The notes under the pieces were generated by a model. That model ran no database searches. It saw nothing but the letters and a program-made list of their open reading frames with translations, and was not told the DNA's origin. Of a DNA stretch of 22,660 nucleotides, positions 1 through 6,851 are shown in pieces. The stretch's first letter is position 1; each line of letters opens with the position of its first letter. Origin of the DNA: Entrophospora sp. SA101. Lineage: Eukaryota > Glomeromycota > Glomeromycetes > Entrophosporales > Entrophosporaceae. The position numbers and the translations under genes were made by a program. The stretch is from contig CAUDNR010004140.1 in NCBI GenBank assembly GCA_958430865.1, positions 1 to 22,660 of the forward strand, in the 5' to 3' direction.

Positions 1-194
1 TTCAAAAAATTTTCGATTGAAGTTCGGATTTTTTTATTTATTAAAGTTTCACATAAGCTGAAAAAATAAAGTTTTACATGAATATTCTTCAAAACCTAAG
101 CTATAAAATGATATAAATTTTATGTGTGGGTATTATGTATGTTTTTGGATAATTAATGTAAATAGGTGTCCAAATACTTTTTCCGGGTAGTGTA
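1..194. mobile_element. Terminal fragment of a Tc1/mariner-type transposon
   Basis: The stretch ends in GTGTCCAAATACTTTTTCC followed by GGGTAGTG and then TA (193-194). Read on the other strand this is CACTACCCGGAAAAAGTATTTGGACAC, broken here as CACTACCC, GGAAAAAG and TATTTGGACAC. That is the usual style of Tc1/mariner inverted-repeat ends, which insert at and duplicate TA. The rest of the element lies to the left, outside the window. The inner 160 bases hold no coding frame. The assignment rests on the terminus only. Confidence 0.55.
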
Positions 195-564
195 TATAGG
201 AAATAAATAATAAGCAATAAAAATATAAATACGAATATAAAAATATTAAACGAAAGAGGATAGCCACATGTTACTGATTACTTAAAGAACGAATTTATTG
301 AACTGCTTTATACAGCAAAGAATTGGTATGGAGTGAGCGATATCTTGGAAAGAAAGGGAAACAGATTGTGAAATCTAGAATTAAAATGAAATTACAGAAA
401 AGTTAAAATCATGTATTTATAACTGACGCGACCTCACAATATTTTGAATACATCAATCACAAATTGTCCAAGTTAGAATGTTATTTTAATTTATTAATTA
501 ATTCATTAATTATTTATTGCTATTTATTATTATGGTGTGGGATCTGTAGGGATGATTGAATTTA
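195..564. other. AT-rich spacer, nothing recognised
   Basis: AT-rich DNA between the Tc1-type end and the acidic exon-like fragment. No open frame, RNA gene or inverted repeat of note was seen. Confidence 0.5.
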
Positions 565-694
565 TTAAAAACTCATCATCACCATCATCACCACCATCGT
601 CATCGTCATCATCTTCTTCTTTTCTTCTGCCTCATTCTCATTCCCATTCTCATTCCCATCCTCATTTTCGTTCTTATTTTCTTCAACTTCTCCT
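565..694 (-). pseudogene. Acidic low-complexity exon-like fragment
   Basis: On the minus strand an AG at 696-695 is followed by a frame rich in E, N, G and K (starting GEVEENKNENEDGNENGNEN), then Met/Val/Thr from ATG/ACG/GTG triplets, ending TAA at 567-565. In another frame the triplet tract would encode a run of aspartates (GAT/GAC), so a frameshift inside the tract is likely. The GTAAGT donor of the upstream basic exon-like unit (695-909) is in phase 2 and would join this frame without a break. This may therefore be the last exon of a decayed gene encoding a basic-then-acidic protein. Function is unknown and the call is tentative. Confidence 0.3.
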
Positions 695-1114
695 CTAAGT
701 ACGTGTATATAAAAATAAAATTTAGTTCATAAATATTTAAATGGTATTATAGTTTTTTTTAAAAAAAATAATATATATATAATAAACAACTAGAACTTGA
801 ACCAACGAAGCAACAGTTTTAATAATACTTACATATTTAATTTTTTTAAATTACTTGACTCATCTCTTGTTCTTCTTTTACGTTTACGACACGGCTATGT
901 TGGAACCATCTAAGTATATAAAAATAAAATTTAGTTCATAAATATTTAAATGGTATTATAGTTTTTTTAAAAAAAATAATATATATATAATAACTAGAGC
1001 TTGAACCAAACGAAGCAACAGTTTTAATAATACTTACATGTTTAATTTTTTTAAATTACTTGAGTCGTCTCTTGTTTTTCTTTTACATTTACGACACGGC
1101 TATGTTGGAACCAT
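695..1114 (-). repeat. Tandem duplication of an exon-plus-intron unit (two copies, about 210 bp)
   Basis: Copy 1 is 695-909 and copy 2 is 910-1114. Both contain the same AT-rich tract, the CGAAGCAACAGTTTTAATAATAC segment (split here as CGAAGCAACAG and TTTTAATAATAC) and end in ACGGCTATGTTGGAACCAT. On the minus strand each copy reads as a short basic peptide, PCRKRKRRTRDESSNLKKLN in copy 1. Copy 2 has three changes (R to C, R to K, E to D). Both are followed by a GTAAGTATT donor-like site. The remainder of each unit is intron-like and ends in TTAG. This looks like duplication of a small NLS-like exon with its intron, next to the acidic fragment at 565-694. Confidence 0.55.
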
Positions 1115-1884
1115 GTCGTAACTCTTGGAAAGATTTTCCATATGCCACTAATTAAATTTTTGTCGTAACAGATTTTTTAAAAATTTTTGCTTCACATATA
1201 AAAACATATTAAAATCAATTGTGTAAAGATAACCTTACTTGGTAATCATATGGCATACGGCACTTGCCATATGTCATATTCCATATGCCATATTAGTGTG
1301 GTGACCCTCGGGTGTTCATATTACTGCACTCTTAGATACATCATTCCTTGTTTTTTTTTTTTTAGTCATTGTTTTCCTTTATTTTTCAAAAATAAATTTT
1401 GAAAATTGATTTAAAAAAATAATAATTATTATTATATATATAAAATTCATTCCGTCATAATATCGTCATAATGACATGACTCGTTGCACTGAATTTTTTT
1501 TATATATCAATTTGCGCGTGAATCAGCCAATCAGATTTTGTATCCAAACATCCAATAAATTTCAACACATTTTTTATTTTTTGGAACGCGAGTTTAATTT
1601 TATTAGAAATGTTATTTGGTATGTTATGCTATTTGTTAATAACTGGATTTAACATTTAACATTATTATTATATAAAATAACCTAAATATAAATATATTAT
1701 TTAGTGATGGGTAAGTATATAAGATAGATAAAAAAAGCAACATAGATACCTCTCTTTTCGCACACACATGGAAAACTTCTTTTAGACAATTTGAAAACAC
1801 CAAAAAATGATTTAATATGTAACATTTGAAATTTACTTCAAGTTCAAAATAACAGTTATTCTCTTCTTATTCCTTAACACAAAA
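1115..1884. other. Intergenic AT-rich region with small inverted repeats
   Basis: No gene seen. The region contains clustered CATATGGCA/TGCCATATG inverted repeats near 1138-1292, a sequence GTGTGGTGACCCTCGGGTG (1296-1314) that could be an old transposon end, and CCAAT pentamers near 1530 and 1551. A long poly-T run (about 1351-1363) and a TATATA run (1434-1441) are simple repeats. Confidence 0.4.
1247..1273. repeat. Perfect 9-bp inverted repeat (hairpin)
   Basis: CATATGGCA (1247-1255) and TGCCATATG (1265-1273) form a perfect stem with a 9-base loop. Further CCATATGCCA copies lie at about 1281 and 1139. Role unknown; possibly a decayed small palindromic element. Confidence 0.5.
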
Positions 1885-2210
1885 AGGCTAATTTGACCTC
1901 ATCCCCCGATTATACGATGGCGCATCCAATTTCAGAGGGGGGGAGTATGGCTCTGAGATTATTGAGATCGCATCATTGTCAAAAAGACTGTTAAAGCCTT
2001 TAATTTGTCTGAAGTCAGCCTTCAAACTGCTTAATCTCCTCGCCTGTAGAAAAACTCTATAGGTATGGGGTGTACATTGTACCGCGATTGTATTTTGTGA
2101 AAGGAAATTTTTATTAAATCTGACACCTATGGTTTATACATTCTCAGATTATTTAATCTAGCAGAATGTATACCTATGATCAATATCAGATTTATTTTTT
2201 TGTAAATAAT
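1885..2210 (+). repeat. Dispersed repeat family, copy A (internally shortened)
   Basis: The left part (AAGGCTAATTTGACC, CCCGATTATACGATG, a poly-G run, GCATCATTGTCAA) aligns with 9465-9565. The right part (CAGCCTTCAAACT, CCTGTAGAAAAACTCTATAGG, ATTAAATCTGACACC) aligns with 6385-6515. Copy A therefore joins the 5' part of copy C to the 3' part of copy B, with the middle missing. It also carries a 47-bp palindromic insertion that copy B lacks. No intact coding frame. Confidence 0.6.
2132..2171. mobile_element. 40-bp palindromic insertion with 7-bp target duplication
   Basis: The motif ACCTATG occurs at 2125-2131 and again at 2172-2178, flanking a 40-base near-palindrome whose arms contain ATACATTCT/AGAATGTAT and AGATTA/TAATCT. 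Related copy B (around 6498) has the corresponding site only once, as ACCTGTG. The comparison gives both filled and empty sites, so this is most simply a tiny transposed hairpin. The mechanism is unknown. Confidence 0.5.
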
Positions 2211-2529
2211 TTAAGGACTTATAATTGTATATAATTGGGAAGCGTACACATACAAAAACACACAAAAGGGAGCCAAGTAGAGACTTTATCACTAAAAAAT
2301 TTCCACCATTTTGATGACAAAACAATGAAACCATTATCCTAGATGGAAAGGAAGTTCAGATTAAAATTCAACAAAAATATCAAGGGATTATTTTTCAATT
2401 CTGCTACCTTTACATTCATCATATGACTTTTTTCAAAATTATAAAGTCCATTTCTGCATGATCTTGGTATTACCATTACTGGGGTGATGCAATTATTTAA
2501 TTATTTATTATGAATAATGACATTAACAT
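2211..2529. other. Spacer, nothing recognised
   Basis: No convincing coding frame or RNA gene. A weak match, CTTGGTATTACC...GGGTGATG (about 2464-2488), resembles CTTGGTGCTACCCAGGTGATG near 6550. It could be the distal end of repeat copy A separated by an insertion. Confidence 0.35.
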
Positions 2530-2973
2530 CAGGATCTTAAAAAATCAAATTTACATCGCGTAGATTTGCGTTTATCGGCTATATTCTATTGTACTACTTT
2601 TAAATTGAGTTGTACATCACGTTGTTAAACGAAATTAGTTTTACAACGCAAATTATAGTAGTAAGTTTAAAGCTTAATATACTTAAATTTTTTTAAAAAA
2701 CTTTTTTTCTATTCATTTCAAACTAAAATTCTCCTTTAATATATTATTTACTGCACAACAACTGAAAAAGATGGCACGTTTTATTTTTCAGCATCGAAAG
2801 GATAATACTTTTCGACAACATTTCATAGATTCTATGAAATATCCATATACACTGAAGCAATTGCATATGCTTTCCCGAAAGTGTGCTGTAATGTTTCTAG
2901 ATGTGTTTGTGAAGATATATCAAGCATGAAATCAGTATCCTTTGATTACTAAAACTTCATCTAATGGTATTAA

Positions 2974-3411
2974 CTCATACAAATTGCCTTCTTTAGTTTA
3001 CGAAATAACCGATCGTCACCTCCAAAAAGCTTTGTTACTTCTAGGAAATCATCTACAAACATTTTTTGCGATTACATATATTGTGATTACACTAAATATA
3101 CTAATTTGAATAATTGTAGTGTATATACTCAGACTTGGACATGGTTGTTACAATCATTGTCTACAAAGGTGCCAATCTAAATGTTTGATAACTTGGACTA
3201 TCTTCAATTCGAAATCAAAAAAAATGTCAACGCACTAAAAGAAAGTACGACGAAAAGATTAAATGAAAATGAATTTATCGAAAATATCGAAAATACAGTT
3301 GATGGTGATATGTGTAACGTTGAATCAGCAATAAATGATGCAACAAAGGAAATTTTATTAGAACATGCAGAAAAACATTTTTTTGGTTGTAAATTTTGTT
3401 TTATTAAATAA
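2974..3411 (+). pseudogene. Unrecognised reading frame inside the TIR element, one internal stop
   Basis: A single frame stays open from 2974 to 3411 except for one TAA at 3178-3180. That is about 146 codons, which is long for this base composition. The part before the stop has several Cys/Tyr residues (FCDYIYCDYTKYTNLNNC). The part after it (3181-3411, starting MFDNLDYLQFEIKKNVNALK) is acidic with one CKFC. No family is recognised. It sits between the inverted repeats of the 2530-4055 element, so it may be a remnant of that element's protein. Confidence 0.35.
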
Positions 3412-3590
3412 ATTTGTTTGATTTTTTCATATATCATTCATGTTTTGTCTTAATCGTATATCTTAAATATTGGGTGTGTTTACAATCATTTCATCGACAT
3501 ACATTATATTAAGGTTATTTTGATTATATCGAGAGATATGGTCAAGAGAAGAGTTAGGAAGAGAGTTATCCTTTAAACCAAGTCGAAAAC

Positions 3591-3656
3591 CAACCCTTTA
3601 AATACATTTTCGAGTATATAGTACAATTTAATTTATTAGACTATTTCAAAGGGTTG
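3591..3656. repeat. Inverted repeat CAACCCTTT / AAAGGGTTG
   Basis: A 9-bp perfect inverted repeat separated by 48 bases, inside the TIR element. Role unknown. Confidence 0.35.
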
Positions 3657-4310
3657 CTTCCAACTTCCTAAATTTAAACCATTTGCTAACGAAACAATTG
3701 TTGGTGAAGTGATTGTTGATGAAATGAATCAAACCAACATTTATTTTTACATTATCAAATTCACGATTTTGATTGGTCAATTGGTCAATCAATAATTGCA
3801 TGGGTTAATTTTTTGCTACCATGATTATATATTATAATTAATGAAAAATGTAATTTTCAAATTGAATTATATACATATTAATATATATTTTATTTTTATT
3901 AATTTAACAATAAAAAATTAAATATAAAAAATCAAGATGTATATCGCAATGTAACAATGCGTTGTGCAATGTTGGGTAGGCCGCGCATCTTGAAATAAGG
4001 ATGTGCAATGGTACTCGTTTTACATCGCGATGCAATTTTATAATTTAAGATCCTGATGAATATGGTATTTTTTGCATCATGTTATTCAATATTCTGTAAT
4101 ATTTATCATGTGTGCTGGTAAAAACGGCCAATTGTAACCATTTAATAGTGAAAAATCCCCACAATTTACTAATTACTATTACTATGTTTTTATTAAATAA
4201 TGATATCTTTTTTTTAATTTTTTTATTTATAATGATGTAATAGTAAATAAATAAATATATTGTTAGTGACGAAAAGCCACCCAGCAATATTCCTTTCTAA
4301 AATCATCATT

Positions 4311-4520
4311 ATTGTTATACTTGCTACCTTTTTCTCGCTCAATTTCATTCTTTCATTTCAGTCATTATCGATTCTCTCATTTCGGCCTTGATTTGTTAAT
4401 TTCTTTCATTGATTTTTTCATTTCAGCCATTTCCCTTTCCTTCTTCATTTCCTTTCTTCATCTATTATTAGATTTTCATCCTTCTCTAGACATTTATCTA
4501 TGTAATTTTTGTTAAAGTAG
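4311..4520 (-). pseudogene. Decayed coiled-coil coding remnant
   Basis: The plus strand is almost pure T/C. The minus strand reads as Glu/Lys/Met-rich peptide with repeated heptad-like units: EREMAEMKKSMKEINKSRPK, then in another frame AEMRESIMTEMKE. Stops and frame changes separate the pieces. The repeated AEM-K/R-x-S-M pattern suggests a lost coiled-coil protein rather than simple repeat. No family is assigned. Confidence 0.35.
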
Positions 4521-4526
4521 CCAGAA

Positions 4527-4740
4527 AGTCACCAGGCGCTGGTTTCTCCTCTGTAAAGAAGGATACATTCCTTGTTAAAGAGAGAACCGATACAAACACA
4601 TGCTTTGACAAAGTAAAAATCAATTGGCCATTTTGACACAATAAATAATGTTTGCAGAATATTTGGGAGATAAAACCATGTAGGAAGAAAGAATATATTA
4701 ATGATCTTCTTGCCAAATACAGAGAAGTATAAAAATAGTG
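4527..4740 (+). pseudogene. Possible decayed coding segment, unrecognised
   Basis: Plus-strand peptide-like stretches are SPGAGFSSVKKDTFLVKERT, TNTCFDKVKINWPF and, after stops, KEYINDLLAKYREV. They are interrupted by several stops and frame changes. The opposite strand is open for 133 codons (4498-4899) but is hydrophobic and looks like the complement of the above. Evidence is composition only. Confidence 0.2.
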
Positions 4741-4989
4741 AATGCTGTAGCTGACAATATCCCAAATAATGTAAGGAAATACTATATATATTAATCGGAT
4801 CAAAAAGATGTCTAGTTGTAATAATAACACTCCAGAACTCGAAATGAGAAAAATCATGTAGGAAAATTTAGTTTTGACTGTAGCTGGGAGAAATATCAAG
4901 AATATAATTAATAATAATAATCAGATCTATTTTCAAAAACTTTTTTGACTTTTTTATGCTTAATTATCACGGTTACTAAATGCAAACCC

Positions 4990-5220
4990 ATGTTTACAAA
5001 AGAAAATATCTTTATGGTCAACAAATCATCATTGGCCAAAGAAATCACCAGCGGAATCACCCAAGTGACAATATGTCATCCAGTAATGGCAACAGAACAT
5101 TTTTTGATGCGTCCAGTTTTCCCTGAAATATTGAACAAGATGATAAAAAAGACCGGAAAGAATGTGTTAAGCATTACATCATACACATCTAGAGGTTGGA
5201 ATCGTCCAAAAAATCCTTAG
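4990..5220 (+). CDS. Hypothetical protein, truncated by a MITE
   Basis: An ATG at 4990 opens a 76-codon frame (MFTKENIFMVNKSSLAKEIT...) whose last ten codons and stop lie inside the MITE that starts at 5190. If the MITE is mentally removed, the frame continues through 5734 to a TAA near 5853. No family is recognised. The opposite strand is also open over the same stretch and there begins with a signal-peptide-like sequence, so which strand was coding is uncertain. Only one of the two readings is likely real. Confidence 0.25.
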   Translation: MFTKENIFMVNKSSLAKEITSGITQVTICHPVMATEHFLMRPVFPEILNKMIKKTGKNVLSITSYTSRGWNRPKNP

Positions 5221-5725
5221 TCGACTACTAGTTGGTCAAAAATTTCTTTAGTCAACTAAATTTTTTTTTTATTTCGTTTTTTTTTTTTTAATTTGCAAAT
5301 TACAAATTCATTCCATTTGAATCTTTCAAATACTTCCACACAAAACCATGTGTTATGATTCGTTTTTTAAAGGTCTTCTGGAACCACCACTTAAATCATT
5401 GGAACTTGAAGCCAATGAACTATTGGACCTTGTATTGGAATTGTTTATTCATTCACATGTAGAATTATCACCAACAACACCGCTGCTATTGTTGTCATCA
5501 TCATATTGATGGTAATTGATACTCTTCCGCATAGAAATTTTCCATTTTGAATGATAAAACACAAAAATCCTAATTGGTCAGACAATAATAATAATAGTAT
5601 TAGTAATAGTATTAGTAATAGTATTAGTATTAGTAGTATTAGTAGACTAAATAATCGATCGACTATTAGTTGTTCAAAAAAAGTTTAGTAGACTATTTTA
5701 GTCGATTCCAACCTCTAGTTACTAT
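5190..5725. mobile_element. hAT-like MITE with perfect 8-bp target duplication
   Basis: The terminal repeat TAGAGGTTGGAATCG (5190-5204) is mirrored exactly by CGATTCCAACCTCTA (5703-5717), and subterminal TAGTCGAC-type motifs occur in both ends. TACACATC flanks the element at 5182-5189 and 5726-5733; eight additional bases (GTTACTAT) lie between the right inverted repeat and the right duplication. An 8-bp duplication is the hAT signature. The interior has no transposase; it holds about 45 open codons (GLLEPPLKSLELEANELLDL...) and microsatellites, so the element is non-autonomous. Confidence 0.7.
5583..5645 (+). repeat. Microsatellite ATAATA / AGTATTAGTA
   Basis: Short tandem repeats of TAG, TAT and AAT-type triplets within the MITE. 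Confidence 0.7.
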
Positions 5726-5943
5726 TACACATCCTCTTCAGACTTATATTCTTCATTGACAATGGATGCTGTCACAAGCAGAAGGAGTGAAAAGAACAAG
5801 ATAAAATTCAATTTCACCTGTTTGCTTTGGTTGGATAGAGACCCTTTGAAGAGAAAATAATTTTTCATGTCAAATAATATGAAAAATTTCTCCCATAGAA
5901 TTATTTTATAGACAATGTATTCATTCGTAACTTGACCAATCAA

Positions 5944-6160
5944 TAAATATTAATTATGGTACAACAAGTTGATTCATATAGTTTTTTAATGTTCATGCTT
6001 ATAGAAAATGTTGAGAAGCCCAAATTGCCCAAACTAGTTTGGGCTTTGAGAAAACAGTTTGGACCAGAAACCTTAATTGTGATGGTCATCATGATCATTG
6101 GCATCAAGGAGAAAGCTGTAAAATAAATTTTGTTTGATATGTTATGTAAAAATTAATCAT
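5944..6160. other. Spacer with an 18-bp perfect palindrome
   Basis: GCCCAAACTAGTTTGGGC at 6027-6044 is a perfect palindrome. A second AAGCCCAAA just upstream can also pair with the right arm. No gene recognised. Confidence 0.5.
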
Positions 6161-6570
6161 TTTAACAAATTTTCTGTTTAATTTTTGTTTGACCAACTGA
6201 AATTGTATTTAAAATCCAATACAACCACCCAGGTTGCAACCTCCCGAGTTGGAGTATTTTGAATCAGTTGCAGACACCAACTTTGTTCTATAGATCGGGA
6301 TAACACAAAGCAATCATCACACAAGTACCAGCTATCAGTGATCAATGCCAAGCATGGTCTGAGAGAAAGATAAGGGAATGTTTGTCCAAAGCCTTCCAAC
6401 TTGTAAGTGTCTCACCTGTGGAAAAAATTCCATAGGGATGAGATGGTGTGAAGCACCCGTTTGTGACAGGGATTTTAATTAAATCTGATACCTGTGATCA
6501 ACATCAGATTTATTATTCATAAGGAAAATTGTGATCTGGCATGGCCTTGGTGCTACCCAGGTGATGATAT
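6160..6570 (+). repeat. Dispersed repeat family, copy B (3' part)
   Basis: The beginning (CTGTTTAATTTTTGTTTGACC, here split as CTGTTTAATTTTT and GTTTGACC, then AACTGAAATTGT) aligns with 9880-9917 of copy C. The end (AAAGCCTTCCAACTT through AACATCAGATTTATT) aligns with copy A. A coding-like plus-strand stretch, QAWSERKIRECLSKAFQL, is followed directly by a GTAAGT donor-like site at about 6402. The family may therefore derive from a spliced gene. Stops interrupt the frame upstream. Confidence 0.55.
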
Positions 6571-6596
6571 AATTGTGTTACAATGTTGTTAATTAA

Positions 6597-6731
6597 AATT
6601 TTTTGTGTACAAGTCAGTTGGGTTGAGATTTTTATAATTTTTTGTATAAGTCGGGTTCAGGTTGAGATTTTTATAATTTTTATCTACAAGTCGGGTAATC
6701 ATTCAATTATGATGACCCGTGCAGGCCTCTA
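6597..6731. mobile_element. Probable hAT-type terminus with subterminal tandem repeats
   Basis: Units of 39 bp (6597-6635, 6636-6674, partial 6675-6700) each contain AAGTC-GGTT-GAGATTTTTAT. They are followed by GACCCGTGCAGGCCTCTA, whose reverse complement TAGAGGCCTGCACGGGTC resembles hAT terminal repeats with GGGT-type subterminal motifs. The partner end was not found, so this is a solo terminus. The superfamily is inferred. Confidence 0.4.
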
Positions 6732-6851
6732 TTCTCAAAGCACTCACTGATTCATTCTTAGCAAATATCTGGTGTATATAAAATTATTCACACATAATAC
6801 TGAAATATAAGTTTATTTAAAAAAAAAAAATTTTTGTAATGTATAAAATTC

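Larger units (their letters stand above)
2530..4055. mobile_element. 1.5-kb TIR element, hAT-like, decayed
   Basis: The left end CAGGATCTTAA (2530-2540) is mirrored exactly by TTAAGATCCTG (4045-4055). The similarity continues inward for about 35 bases, including CATCGCG in both arms. The flanking octamers ATTAACAT (2522-2529) and ATGAATAT (4056-4063) match at 6 of 8 positions, compatible with an old 8-bp target duplication as made by hAT elements. Inside is a long frame with a single stop (2974-3411), but no recognisable transposase motif. Part of the right interior (3736-3820) resembles 18834-18920, suggesting a dispersed family. The TIRs are seen directly; the superfamily is inferred. Confidence 0.55.
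5076..5817 (-). pseudogene. Candidate small secreted protein, interrupted by a MITE
   Basis: Reading leftward from a GTG at 5817, the frame starts KLNFILFFSLLLLVTASIVN: a hydrophobic core of about 12 residues followed by AS, typical of a signal peptide, then the acidic EEYKSEEDV. The stop TAA (5727-5725) is created by the MITE junction. Across the empty site the frame would continue to TGA at 5078-5076. The position expected for the start codon is GTG rather than ATG, which may be start loss or a splice acceptor (AG precedes it). No family recognised. The overlapping plus-strand frame at 4990 is an alternative. Confidence 0.3.

Noticed and set aside
568..680. CAT/CTT-rich tract as a His-rich or Ser-rich plus-strand protein
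   Set aside because: No long plus frame; the minus strand gives the acidic reading that joins the neighbouring exon-like unit in phase.
4498..4899. 133-codon minus-strand frame, strongly hydrophobic
   Set aside because: Very rich in F, I and L as expected from reading A-rich DNA backwards; the plus strand has more protein-like stretches. No motif.
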